Positions 42,850 to 53,196 of a stretch of 59,343 nucleotides of DNA are shown piece by piece. A program made the position numbers and the translations under genes. The notes under the pieces were generated by a model that worked only from the letters and a program-made list of their open reading frames with translations, was not told the DNA's origin and did not search any database. Each line of letters begins with the position of its first letter. The stretch's first letter is position 1. The DNA is from an uncultured Alphaproteobacteria bacterium (GTDB lineage: Bacteria; Pseudomonadota; Alphaproteobacteria; Rhodobacterales; Rhodobacteraceae), in the NCBI GenBank assembly GCA_902576905.1, contig CACGWW010000008.1:1-59343 (forward strand). The letters run 5' to 3'.

Positions 42850-44295
42850 TTAAATACTATCTATTATTTTTCGAACTATTTGTCTTTCTTGGATTACGGC
42901 CCTGGAGAGCCAAGTTGACGATCCCTTTGGCTTTTCAAAATTATTGCTAGAGTTTTGTTTTCTTTTATTTAAATCAGCTGAAAATATTGAAAACGCCATC
43001 ACAGGAATGTCCTCTTTACATACGTATCCTGCTAATCCTCTTATATAATGCATGGTTCCCGATTTACCTTTAACCGTTATATTGCCAATCGAATTAACTT
43101 TCCCTTTTGATGTGTAAATTGGAATGCGTTTTAAAACTGGCAAAAGACTCTTTTGAACATTGTCTTGCATTAAAAACCTTCTAAAATCTTCAGAGGTAGA
43201 AAAACTGCCTGCAGATAACCCACTATGATTTAGAAATAGAGAGTTTTGTTTGCCTATAATGTTACGAAACCATCTGGTCATAATTACGGCAGACTGGTCA
43301 AGGTCATAAAGATTTGCCGAAACGAGCCTACTTGTAATAAGTCCAAGTGACTCGGTAACCATATTTTTTGAGTATTTTAATGCACTTTTCAATATTATTT
43401 TGTTATCGACAGAATAGTGTGTGCAAAGCAATCTACTCTTCTTGGGTACTTTTTTTCTGCCCATATTCGTAATCTCAATACCTCTATCAACCAAAAGCTG
43501 TTTCAAGGCCTCGGTAGCATAATAGGAACTCTCTCGAACTGGTAGCCATCGACTACCTTTTTTTCCTAATATCCGCCTATTTACCGACCATCTCTCCTTG
43601 AATTTTGTTTCATCAAGCTCATAACTATATACGGGACCTTTATAGTTTTCTAAATCCATAGTGATATTTGTTACTTGTGCAATATTTTTTAAGCCTGGAG
43701 CAGTTAATGAAGTCTTATATTTCGCTTTTTCTAACCTCTTCCACTCAAATAGAATTCGGTTCTCATTAAGGTTAATCGCTCCCATACCTGGATTATATGC
43801 ATACTGAGGAAGTTGGTTTCTATTTATGTAATTTATGTCGGGTAGATAACTGTTATCGAAGAAAAGGCTCCCATGTACTTCGGTTACACCCAAATTTTTA
43901 ACAGAGTCAATAAAAACGGAAAGGTCATCCGTCTTGAGCGTAGGATCTCCGTAACCCTTAAAATATAAGTTACCATGCAGTATATTGTCTTTAATAAATC
44001 CATCAATGAACAATTCAGTTTTAAATCTGTCAAGCTTGTCATTATTACTCAGATAATAAAATGCAGTTACCATTTTAGTAACAGAAGCAATAGGTAACCT
44101 AAGTTTTTCATTGTGCCGAGCGATAAGCTTATTTGATCTTAGGTCTACTGCCATAAAACTTGTATTATTTTCAAAGCCAGATTTTTTAATTAGATTGGTA
44201 AAAATATTTGTTGTTTTTGCTAAACCTTTTAACGGGATTATTCCCATAAATGCCGACAGAGCACTCAACTTAATAAATTTTCTTTTACTAAGCAT
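42850..44295 (-). CDS. dacB: D-alanyl-D-alanine carboxypeptidase, PBP4/S13 family
   Basis: A penicillin-binding peptidase that trims or opens peptidoglycan cross-links. The serine motif is PIASVTKMVTAFYYL (SxxK), the SxN-type region LNHSGLSAGSF, and the KTG-like box GKSGTMHYIRGLAGY. The N terminus LSKRKFIKLSALSAF resembles a Tat signal with KR in place of RR. The ATG at 44295 overlaps nadD by 8 bases; an ATG at 44310 would overlap by 23. About 481 aa. Gene symbol by family. Confidence 0.85.
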   Translation of the reverse strand: MLSKRKFIKLSALSAFMGIIPLKGLAKTTNIFTNLIKKSGFENNTSFMAVDLRSNKLIARHNEKLRLPIASVTKMVTAFYYLSNNDKLDRFKTELFIDGFIKDNILHGNLYFKGYGDPTLKTDDLSVFIDSVKNLGVTEVHGSLFFDNSYLPDINYINRNQLPQYAYNPGMGAINLNENRILFEWKRLEKAKYKTSLTAPGLKNIAQVTNITMDLENYKGPVYSYELDETKFKERWSVNRRILGKKGSRWLPVRESSYYATEALKQLLVDRGIEITNMGRKKVPKKSRLLCTHYSVDNKIILKSALKYSKNMVTESLGLITSRLVSANLYDLDQSAVIMTRWFRNIIGKQNSLFLNHSGLSAGSFSTSEDFRRFLMQDNVQKSLLPVLKRIPIYTSKGKVNSIGNITVKGKSGTMHYIRGLAGYVCKEDIPVMAFSIFSADLNKRKQNSSNNFEKPKGSSTWLSRAVIQERQIVRKIIDSI

Positions 44296-44890
44296 TTGAT
44301 CTAAGATCACTTGAAGAAAGATTTAGTCTTTTTGAGTCTACTATGCACCAAATTGGAGGCTTGAAATACTGTAGTTGTGCGGATTGCCCACTTATAAGTC
44401 TGAAACTCCTGTACTTTAAAGCAAAAGTTGACGAATTCACCAATGATCTATTACTCCCTCTGGCTACTACGGCAATTCTGACATTATTCGCTATCCATTG
44501 CCAGTTTTTCCAAAGATGAAATTGAATAATATTATCTTCACCCATCACCCAAATAAATTTTATATGTCTATGCCTGTTTTGTATGAACTTCAAAAGTTGG
44601 AAACTGTACTGAAAATTTTGCCTTATCTCAATTGGAGAAAATTTTATATTGGGCGATTTTACCAATTTTTTGGTTTCCTTGACCCTATCATCAAAATTGG
44701 ATGGACTGATTTTTTTAAAAGGATTTTTTTTTGTGAAGACCCAATATATCTGTCCTAAATCAAACATCCTTAAAGATACTTTGCTAATATGTACATGGCC
44801 TAAGTGAGGAGGGTTGAATGACCCTCCTAATATTCCTACAGGCCTTCTATAGCCAATCCTACCAACCGCTGTCTCCGGCTCTATTTGCAA
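44288..44890 (-). CDS. nadD: Nicotinate-nucleotide adenylyltransferase
   Basis: Adenylates nicotinate mononucleotide in NAD synthesis. The nucleotidyltransferase motif GILGGSFNPPHLGHVHIS is at about 19-36, and WVMGEDNIIQFHLWKNWQWI follows. The final ISSTxIR-type motif appears as LNLSSSDLRS, and the protein stops two residues later, shorter at the C terminus than many homologues. The start is a TTG 10 bases after AGGAG. nadE lies 3 kb away, so two NAD genes are in the window. Confidence 0.92.
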   Translation of the reverse strand: MQIEPETAVGRIGYRRPVGILGGSFNPPHLGHVHISKVSLRMFDLGQIYWVFTKKNPFKKISPSNFDDRVKETKKLVKSPNIKFSPIEIRQNFQYSFQLLKFIQNRHRHIKFIWVMGEDNIIQFHLWKNWQWIANNVRIAVVARGSNRSLVNSSTFALKYRSFRLISGQSAQLQYFKPPIWCIVDSKRLNLSSSDLRSNA

Positions 44891-44955
44891 GTCTTTTTTG
44901 CTCCTTTAATAAAAAACATATGACAAAACAGTAATACTATTATAGCAATTAGAAA

Positions 44956-46623
44956 ATGAGTTCACATCAATATATATATACACTAAAAGAATTAACAAAA
45001 ACCTTTTCAAATGGGAAAAAGTGCTTTGAAAATATAACATTATCTTTTTTGCCTGGTGTTAAAATTGGTTTGGTGGGAGTGAATGGAGCTGGGAAATCAA
45101 CTCTATTAAAAATAATGGCAGGAATAGAAAGAGAATTCAACGGTGAAGCTTACCCAGCTCAAGGCATAAAAATAGGTTACCTTCCACAAGAACCAAAGCT
45201 CGACGAAAGCAAAACAGTAAGAGAGAATGTTTTAGCGTCTGTATCCAACAAAAAATCACTTCTTGATCAGTTTAATAACTTAGCCGCATCACTAGCAGAT
45301 GATTACTCAGATGAAAAAATGACAGAAATGACACAGCTTCAAGATGAGATTGACTCACTCCAAATTTGGGATATAGATTCAAAAGTTGATATGGCTATGG
45401 AGGCATTGAGATGTCCTGATGACTCCTCGATTGTTTCAACACTATCTGGAGGTGAGATTAGAAGAGTTGCCTTATGCAAGTTACTGCTGGAAGAACCTGA
45501 TTTGCTATTACTAGACGAACCTACCAACCATCTAGATGCAGAAACGGTAAGTTGGCTTCAACAACATTTGATAGCTTATAAAGGTACAATCTTGATTGTA
45601 ACTCATGACAGATATTTTCTAGATCAAATCACTGGGTGGATACTGGAACTTGATAGAGGAAAAGGTTTTCCTTTCGAAGGAAATTATTCTGCCTGGTTAG
45701 AAAATAAAAGTACGAGACTAGAATTGGAAGAAAAAACCGAAAAAGCCAAGAAAAACATATTAAAAAAAGAACTTGATTGGATTAGACAAGGAGCTAGAGC
45801 TAGGCAGGCTAAACAGAAGGCTAGGATTAGTGCTTATCAGGATTTGCTGAATGAAGATAAGAAAGAAAAAATATCAACTTCCCAAATTATAATTCCCAAT
45901 GGCTCACGTTTAGGCTCAAAAGTTATAGATGCTGAAAAGATAACAAAAACTTTTGAGAATAAAATGCTATTTGAGGACTTTAGTTTTTCTATTCCTCCAG
46001 GAGCGATAATAGGAGTAGTTGGCGCTAATGGTGCTGGAAAATCAACTCTTTTAAAAATTTTAACAGGCGGCGACTCTCTCACTAGCGGTCACATTAGTAT
46101 TGGAGAGACCGTTGAGTTAAGTTATGTTGATCAAAGTAGAGATAAGCTCGATGATAGAAAAACTGTATGGGAAGAAATTTCAGGTGGCTTAGACATAATT
46201 GAATTGGGTGATTTGGAAGTAAATTCCAGAGCATATGTTGGTGCATTCAATTTTAAAGGCCCTGACCAACAGAAACGAGTAGGTCAATTGTCAGGTGGAG
46301 AACGAAATAGAGTTCATCTCGCAAAATTACTTAAATCAGGCGGAAATGTATTATTATTAGATGAACCGACTAACGATCTCGACATTGAAACACTTCGTGC
46401 ACTTGAAGAAGCTATACTAGATTTTGCAGGCTGCGTAATAGTTGTATCACATGACAGATTCTTCATGGATAGACTGTGCACACATATCCTAGGCTTTGAG
46501 GGAGAGAGCAATATGACATTCTTTGAAGGTAACTTTAATGATTACGAAGATGATAAAAAAAGAAGGTTGGGAGATGCTGCGGTAATTCCTCAAAGAGTCA
46601 AATACAGAAAATTCTCAACTTAG
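44956..46623 (+). CDS. ettA: Energy-dependent translational throttle protein EttA (ABC-F)
   Basis: A ribosome-binding ABC-F ATPase that gates the first elongation step according to the ATP/ADP ratio. Two ATPase domains: Walker A GVNGAGKST with LSGGEIRRVALCKLL and LLLDEPTNHLDAE; then GANGAGKST with LSGGERNRVHLAKLL and LLLDEPTNDLDIE. The linker between has the basic WIRQGARARQAKQKAR region. At 555 aa it has the same length I recall for E. coli EttA and similar sequence throughout. Its end overlaps gltX on the other strand by 9 bases. Confidence 0.94.
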   Translation: MSSHQYIYTLKELTKTFSNGKKCFENITLSFLPGVKIGLVGVNGAGKSTLLKIMAGIEREFNGEAYPAQGIKIGYLPQEPKLDESKTVRENVLASVSNKKSLLDQFNNLAASLADDYSDEKMTEMTQLQDEIDSLQIWDIDSKVDMAMEALRCPDDSSIVSTLSGGEIRRVALCKLLLEEPDLLLLDEPTNHLDAETVSWLQQHLIAYKGTILIVTHDRYFLDQITGWILELDRGKGFPFEGNYSAWLENKSTRLELEEKTEKAKKNILKKELDWIRQGARARQAKQKARISAYQDLLNEDKKEKISTSQIIIPNGSRLGSKVIDAEKITKTFENKMLFEDFSFSIPPGAIIGVVGANGAGKSTLLKILTGGDSLTSGHISIGETVELSYVDQSRDKLDDRKTVWEEISGGLDIIELGDLEVNSRAYVGAFNFKGPDQQKRVGQLSGGERNRVHLAKLLKSGGNVLLLDEPTNDLDIETLRALEEAILDFAGCVIVVSHDRFFMDRLCTHILGFEGESNMTFFEGNFNDYEDDKKRRLGDAAVIPQRVKYRKFST

Positions 46624-47952
46624 CCCATATCTTTGTATTTTTTGCATTAAAGGAAAAAGCTTCTTCATATCAGGTCCATCGCTCTTTCCTGTAAGGAAAT
46701 AACGAAGGGGCATAAACAAATTTTTACCTGATCTTCCAGTTAAATTGTTTAACTTATCCGTCAATGTTTTCCAACTGTCATTGTCGCGTGGATATTCACC
46801 AATTAAGGTAATTGCTACTTCTATGAATTGCTTATCTTCAGGGGCTATTATCGGGTTATTAGTACCCTCTTTACACAATTTCCATATCTCAACTAAGTCG
46901 TCCCTAGAGTTTACATTGTCTTTTGCCATTATCCAAAAATTTTCTTTTATATTGTCTGGGACACCAATCTGGTCAAGATAGGGAAATATTTCGCTAACAG
47001 ATAAATTGGCTATAAGTTTACGAGAAATGGTTTGTAAAACTTCCTTTTCAAATTTGACCGCAGATGTGCTAAATTTTCTTAATTCGAATTTAGCGGTTAA
47101 CTCATCAATATTATTTTTTAAGTCGAGCCCATCTCCAGTCCCCAGAGAAACTAATTTCGAAACAATAGCTCCTGCTTCTATTCCTGCTTCTTTTAAACTT
47201 TTAATGGATAAACTACCGCTTCTCTTGGAAAAATTCTCTCCAGAGTTATCTACAATTAAAGAGTGGTGCCCAAAAACTGGCAGACCTGCAGATAAATTCC
47301 TAAAAATTTCTATTTGAACTGCTGTATTAGTCAAATGATCAATACCTCTAACCACGTCAGTAACACCAAAATCTGAGTCATCAATAACGGAAGCTAAAGT
47401 ATAGAGAAACTGACCATTTCCCTTAACCAATATAGGGTCTGACACTACTGAAGTCCGGACATTTATTTCTCCTGCAATTTCATCTCTCCAAGTTACAGTT
47501 CCACCGCTCAACAAAAATCGCCAATAACTGTCAGTTTTGTCTCGTGCAGCATTTTTCTCCACAACATCCAATTTTAACGCTGCTCTATCATATACTGGTG
47601 GCTTGCCCTGATTATGCTGCTTTTTCCTTTTAAGATCCAACTCTAATGAAGTTTCAAAACACTCATAAACTACTTTTTGCTCTTTGAATTTATTTAACAC
47701 CTCTCTATATCTTTCTATTCGAAGAGACTGCTGTTCAACTCTATCCCAATTTATGCCTAGCCACTCCAAATCTCTCTTTATTTGATCGATAAAATGCTGA
47801 GAAGATCGTTCCTTATCCGTATCATCCAATCTTAGAATAAACTCAGCACCAACTTTTTTTGCTTGCAAGTAATTGAACAAAGCTGTTCTGATATTTCCAA
47901 CGTGCAAATAACCTGTGGGAGACGGAGCAAATCTCAAAACTCTTTTTGTCAA
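46615..47952 (-). CDS. gltX: Glutamyl-tRNA synthetase
   Basis: Charges tRNA-Glu (and in many alphaproteobacteria tRNA-Gln for later amidation). HIGH motif in RFAPSPTGYLHVGNIRT, DDTDKERSS, and the KMSKS variant FSKRSGSLS. The TTG at 47952 follows GGAGAG by about 9 bases and gives MTKRVLRFAPSP, the usual distance; a TTG at 47967 would overlap nadE. About 445 aa, a size shared with the second GluRS of alphaproteobacteria, so a paralogue may exist elsewhere. Confidence 0.93.
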   Translation of the reverse strand: MTKRVLRFAPSPTGYLHVGNIRTALFNYLQAKKVGAEFILRLDDTDKERSSQHFIDQIKRDLEWLGINWDRVEQQSLRIERYREVLNKFKEQKVVYECFETSLELDLKRKKQHNQGKPPVYDRAALKLDVVEKNAARDKTDSYWRFLLSGGTVTWRDEIAGEINVRTSVVSDPILVKGNGQFLYTLASVIDDSDFGVTDVVRGIDHLTNTAVQIEIFRNLSAGLPVFGHHSLIVDNSGENFSKRSGSLSIKSLKEAGIEAGAIVSKLVSLGTGDGLDLKNNIDELTAKFELRKFSTSAVKFEKEVLQTISRKLIANLSVSEIFPYLDQIGVPDNIKENFWIMAKDNVNSRDDLVEIWKLCKEGTNNPIIAPEDKQFIEVAITLIGEYPRDNDSWKTLTDKLNNLTGRSGKNLFMPLRYFLTGKSDGPDMKKLFPLMQKIQRYGLS

Positions 47953-47954
47953 AT

Positions 47955-49610
47955 CTAATCTCTCCAATGGTTTACTATTGGTATACGTCTACCAAGCGAA
48001 AAGGGCCTCCTAGATATTTTGGGTCCAGGACAGGCTTGGTATCTTTTGTATTCACTCAAGTAAAGAAGATTTTTAACGTTTACAACTGTCTTTTCTAAAA
48101 AGCCTTTTTTTACAACTTCCTGAACCGCTAGATCATCCTCGATAAGATACTCCAAAATGGTATCAAGTTCATCATAACTTGGTAGAGAGTCCGTATCTTT
48201 TTGATCAAAGGCTAACTCAGCAGAAGGCTCTTTAAGTAAAATATTTTCAGGAATAGGGTTTTCCACTCTAAACTCATCGGTTTTAGCAACAAGATTTCTC
48301 CATTTACTCAGTTTGTAAACTTTTGTCTTATATATATCTTTAAGAGGATTGTAAGCGCCTGCCATATCTCCATAAATAGTTGAGTAACCCACCGCAATTT
48401 CAGACTTATTACCAGTAGACAAAAGCAGGTGCTTTTCTTTATTTGAAAACGCCATCAACAAAACAGCTCTTAATCTGGATTGGATGTTCTCTTCTGTGAC
48501 ATCTCTTTTCTTACCTTGGAACAACGGTGCTAAACGTTGATCCACTTTGTCTATAATCTCTTGTATACGTATTGTCTCAAGCGTAATGCCAAGATTTTCA
48601 GACAACTGTTTGGCATCATCTAAGGAGGCACTCGAATTAAACTTTGAAGGCAAAGCCAAACAGACTACGTTGTCGGCACCCAATGCATCCACTGCCATAA
48701 CCGCCACGAGGGCACTATCAATTCCTCCTGACAAGCCAATAACAACTTTGTGAAAATTTGACTTCAAAACATAATCTCTTAGCCCAAGCACAACGGCCTT
48801 ATAGTCTTGGCTTTCACGAGAACCAATTTCCGCTACTAATTCAGGTAATGGAACCCATCCGTTTTTTCTCTGCTCAAAAATAACTTGCTCAGTTTTTTCT
48901 GAAAACTGTGGAAATTGACAGACAATAGTACCTCTATTGTCATACACAAATGAGCCACCATCAAATACTAAATCATCTTGGCCACCAACCAAATTTAAGT
49001 AAATGATAGGTAGGTTAGACTCTTCACATCGACTTTTGATTATCTGCTGTCTTTCAGATAGCTTGTTGGATTCATATGGCGAACCGTTGGGAATAATTAT
49101 TATATCGGCTCCCATCTCTTTCAGTTTGGAAATGATATCTGGATGCCACGCATCTTCACATATAGGAAACCCAATCTTTAGTGCACCTAGATCTAAGAGT
49201 TCTAATTCATCTCCAGCGACGAAAAACCTTTTCTCGTCAAAAACATCATAGTTAGGCAAGTGGGATTTCTTGCTGACTATTTTAATAAATCCTTGATGAA
49301 TAGAGATAAATGCATTATAAATCTTTCCATCCAAAAGCCATGGACCTCCAATTAAAATTCTAACACCAAGACTCTTTGTTTTCTGAGCAATTTGTTGAAC
49401 CTGAATAGAGATTTTTTCCAAAAAAGAGCGTTTATTAACAAGGTCTAGAGGCTGGTATCCACTTAGAAACATTTCCGGAAAAACTATCAGATCTGATCCT
49501 TTTTTTTCTGCCTCATTAGCTTTGGTCAAAACACATTCCGAATTAAGATCTATTCCTCCAACGGTAGGATTAGACTGGACTAAAGAAATTTTAAGCTGAT
49601 AAACACTCAT
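47955..49610 (-). CDS. nadE: Glutamine-dependent NAD+ synthetase
   Basis: Two domains: an N-terminal nitrilase-type glutaminase (about 1-260; catalytic Glu in LIVFPEMFLSGY, Lys in SKKSHLPNYDVFDEKR, Cys in GFPICEDAWHPD) and a C-terminal synthetase with P-loop VVIGLSGGIDSALVA and STGNKSEIAVGYSTIYGD. It makes NAD from deamido-NAD. Start ATG 49610; GTG/TTG codons immediately upstream are also in frame. About 551 aa. Confidence 0.96.
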   Translation of the reverse strand: MSVYQLKISLVQSNPTVGGIDLNSECVLTKANEAEKKGSDLIVFPEMFLSGYQPLDLVNKRSFLEKISIQVQQIAQKTKSLGVRILIGGPWLLDGKIYNAFISIHQGFIKIVSKKSHLPNYDVFDEKRFFVAGDELELLDLGALKIGFPICEDAWHPDIISKLKEMGADIIIIPNGSPYESNKLSERQQIIKSRCEESNLPIIYLNLVGGQDDLVFDGGSFVYDNRGTIVCQFPQFSEKTEQVIFEQRKNGWVPLPELVAEIGSRESQDYKAVVLGLRDYVLKSNFHKVVIGLSGGIDSALVAVMAVDALGADNVVCLALPSKFNSSASLDDAKQLSENLGITLETIRIQEIIDKVDQRLAPLFQGKKRDVTEENIQSRLRAVLLMAFSNKEKHLLLSTGNKSEIAVGYSTIYGDMAGAYNPLKDIYKTKVYKLSKWRNLVAKTDEFRVENPIPENILLKEPSAELAFDQKDTDSLPSYDELDTILEYLIEDDLAVQEVVKKGFLEKTVVNVKNLLYLSEYKRYQACPGPKISRRPFSLGRRIPIVNHWRD

Positions 49611-49764
49611 CACCAACGATCCAAAATAAATTTGCTGTTTTCCTAATTTTAGTTAAAATGGCTCTCGAAGTCTATCTAGTTTTGATGATGTGGAAAAGTA
49701 TTAAAGGGTTTTCCTTCAGTTTGAAATCGAAACTTCAGAAGCAAAAATGTACTCGGAGGTTCTA

Positions 49765-51189
49765 TTGAAAATTTATACTGGGAAGTTGTGGTCACTCGTA
49801 GTTTTGATATTTATTTTGCAAAATCCAGCAGCAATTTTTGCTCAAGATCAAGTCAAACAATATGATGAAGGTAGCGTTTATGAAGGATCGTTTAAAAATG
49901 GGCTAAGAAATGGTTTAGGAAAGTATACAATGCCCGATGGTTTTACATACGAAGGCGAATGGAAAGACGATCAGATCCAAGGAAAGGGAGTTGCCAGATA
50001 TCCAACTGGTCAAATTTTTGAAGGGTTTTTCGAGCAAGGTGTACCCGATGGAGAAGGAACTATGACTTTTTCAGACGGAACAAAATATGAAGGAAGCTGG
50101 CTAGACGGTAAAATGGAGGGAGATGGTGTGCTCTCTATGACAGATGGATCCATATTTAAAGGAAAATTCTCTAGTAATAATCGAGACGGTTATGGAGAGA
50201 TGAATTATTCAGATGGTTCCATTTTTAAAGGTAATTGGAAAAATAACGAAAAACAGGGTAACGGAACATTAATATATGCAGATAAATCTATTTATGAAGG
50301 AAATTGGGAAAAAGGTCTACAGCAAGGGTTTGGCAAACTAATTACAAAAGATGGAGTAGTTCTCGAGGGAGAGTGGAAAAACGGAAAAATTAATGGAATT
50401 GGAAAACTCATCCAGTCAAATGGAGATAGATATGAAGGTAGCTTAGTAAACTGGAAGAGAAATGGTAAAGGAGTATCAATATACACCACTGGGGAAAAGT
50501 ATGATGGCAACTTCAAAGATGACCTTAGGCATGGACAAGGTATTCTTACAGGTCAAGACGGATTTAGATATGAAGGAAATTGGTCACTCGGGAAAATGAG
50601 TGGATTTGGTAAAATCACTTATTCTTCAGGGTCTGAGTACGAGGGAAATTTTAAAGATAATCAACCAAATGGAATAGGAAAAATTGTCTTCAGTGATGGA
50701 GGTTCGTATGAGGGCTCTTGGGTTAATGGAGTTATTGAAGGTGAAGGTATTGCAAAATATGCCAATGGATTAGTGTATGAAGGTGAATTTTCTCGCGGAA
50801 AAAACGATGGTTTTGGAACGATGACTTACTCGGATGGATACGTCTATAAAGGAGAGTGGAAAAATGGAATTCAAGAAGGAGAGGGAGAAGAGATATTTCC
50901 AAACGCTACCGTATACAAAGGCTCATTTAAAAACAATCAAAGACACGGAAAAGGAAGCATGAAAATGAAAGATGGCTTCTCATATAGTGGAGACTGGGTA
51001 TCTGGGGAGATGAGTGGAAAAGGCGTTGCCATGTATGCTAACGGTGATAGATATGAGGGCTTTTTTCTTAATGGTAAGAGAGAAGGGAAAGGTGTGATGA
51101 CATTCCAAGATGGAAAGATAATTGATACGATTTGGAAAGATGGTAAAGAGATACAAACAGATCCAAGCAGTTCGATTGATAGAGACTAA
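49765..51189 (+). CDS. Secreted MORN-repeat protein (18 repeats)
   Basis: The TTG at 49765 has GGAGG 5 bases upstream and gives a clean signal peptide (MKIYTGKLWSLVVLIFILQN, then PAAIFAQ); the ATG at 49747 lacks a good site. The mature protein is almost only MORN repeats, each exactly 23 residues on the pattern YEG.w..G...G.G.....G, 18 in a row, followed by a short tail ending SSSIDRD. MORN repeats form an extended antiparallel sheet that can bind lipids or proteins. It lies 76 bases before mreB in the same direction, suggesting a cell-envelope or shape role; that is inference. Confidence 0.85.
   Translation: MKIYTGKLWSLVVLIFILQNPAAIFAQDQVKQYDEGSVYEGSFKNGLRNGLGKYTMPDGFTYEGEWKDDQIQGKGVARYPTGQIFEGFFEQGVPDGEGTMTFSDGTKYEGSWLDGKMEGDGVLSMTDGSIFKGKFSSNNRDGYGEMNYSDGSIFKGNWKNNEKQGNGTLIYADKSIYEGNWEKGLQQGFGKLITKDGVVLEGEWKNGKINGIGKLIQSNGDRYEGSLVNWKRNGKGVSIYTTGEKYDGNFKDDLRHGQGILTGQDGFRYEGNWSLGKMSGFGKITYSSGSEYEGNFKDNQPNGIGKIVFSDGGSYEGSWVNGVIEGEGIAKYANGLVYEGEFSRGKNDGFGTMTYSDGYVYKGEWKNGIQEGEGEEIFPNATVYKGSFKNNQRHGKGSMKMKDGFSYSGDWVSGEMSGKGVAMYANGDRYEGFFLNGKREGKGVMTFQDGKIIDTIWKDGKEIQTDPSSSIDRD
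49876..51117 (+). repeat. 18 tandem MORN units of 69 bp
   Basis: Eighteen consecutive coding units of exactly 69 bases (23 codons) with no insertion or deletion between them. At the protein level each starts with a Y/F-E/K-G triplet (for example VYEGSFKNG, TYEGEWKDD, IFEGFFEQG) and closes with a DG or NG turn. Nucleotide identity between units is only moderate, so the array is old and maintained at protein level rather than freshly amplified. Confidence 0.85.
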
Positions 51190-51256
51190 TTTTCAAATGT
51201 TTAATTTGAAAGTTGATAAATTCTGATAAATCAATATAAGTGATTAAAAACTATAG

Positions 51257-52306
<1,050 letters not shown>

Positions 52307-52326
52307 AAGCTTTTTTATTAAGGAAA

Positions 52327-53187
52327 ATGGCTAATAAGTCTAAATCCCATAGATCTAAGTCATGGAGCATACCAATTACAACCTTTATATTTGTATGCCT
52401 CACTATTATTTTTGTTTTGTGGCGAGTAGATAATACTAGGACAGAGTTAATAAGAACAAAAATTATAGATTTTGTTTCCCCCCTAACAATACCTCTAAAC
52501 TACCCGATTAAAGTGGTTGGGGACTTAGTCAGATACTTTGAAATTTACTCATCACTTTTAGAAGAGAATAAAGCACTTAAGAGAGATCTACAGAATATGA
52601 CTGGTTGGAAAGAAAAAGCCTTACAGCTGGAACAAAAAAATGCACAGCTCAGAGCGTTAAATAATGTGAAGCTGAGTGAAGATCTCATATGGGTAACAGG
52701 AGAAATTATGGCTGACAGTGGTAGTCCCTTTTATCAATCGGGGGTTATAAATATTGGATTGGAGGATGGGATAAAAAATGGCTCTGCAGCGGTAGACGGG
52801 CTTGGGCTTGTTGGTAGAATTTCTGGGGTTGGACACAAGGTCGCTAGAGTATTATTTTTAACAGACATTTCATCTGCAATACCCATAAAGATAAAGCGAA
52901 GCAACCAAAAAGGTCTTATGATCGGAGATAATAGTCCATGGCCATTGTTAGAATTTGTTGAGGAAAAAGGTCTTATTAATATTGGGGATAGGGTGTTTAC
53001 GTCTGGTGACGGCAATGTGTTCCCATCTGATATCCTTATAGGAACTATCTTGATTGATAATAAAAAAAAGTTGAGAGTTAAGCCAGTTGCTAATTTTGAG
53101 TCTTTGGAATTTCTGCGAATTTTAAATACAAAAAAAATAGTTGTGGACTGGACAGAGACTGACTTGGTAGGAATGGAGAATTTTTAG
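52327..53187 (+). CDS. mreC: Rod shape-determining protein MreC
   Basis: Bitopic membrane protein that activates PBP2 in the elongasome. One membrane segment (about 15-35), a coiled coil around YSSLLEENKALKRDLQNMTG, and the beta-barrel periplasmic domain with GLVGRISGVGHKVARVLFLTD and DRVFTSGDGNVFP. 286 aa. 20 bases after mreB. Confidence 0.94.
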   Translation: MANKSKSHRSKSWSIPITTFIFVCLTIIFVLWRVDNTRTELIRTKIIDFVSPLTIPLNYPIKVVGDLVRYFEIYSSLLEENKALKRDLQNMTGWKEKALQLEQKNAQLRALNNVKLSEDLIWVTGEIMADSGSPFYQSGVINIGLEDGIKNGSAAVDGLGLVGRISGVGHKVARVLFLTDISSAIPIKIKRSNQKGLMIGDNSPWPLLEFVEEKGLINIGDRVFTSGDGNVFPSDILIGTILIDNKKKLRVKPVANFESLEFLRILNTKKIVVDWTETDLVGMENF

Positions 53188-53196
53188 TCTTAGAAA

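Noticed and set aside
49876-51117. Tandem 69-bp array as a CRISPR or satellite-type DNA repeat
   Set aside because: The periodicity is carried by protein-level MORN units with diverged codons, without identical repeats or unique spacers.
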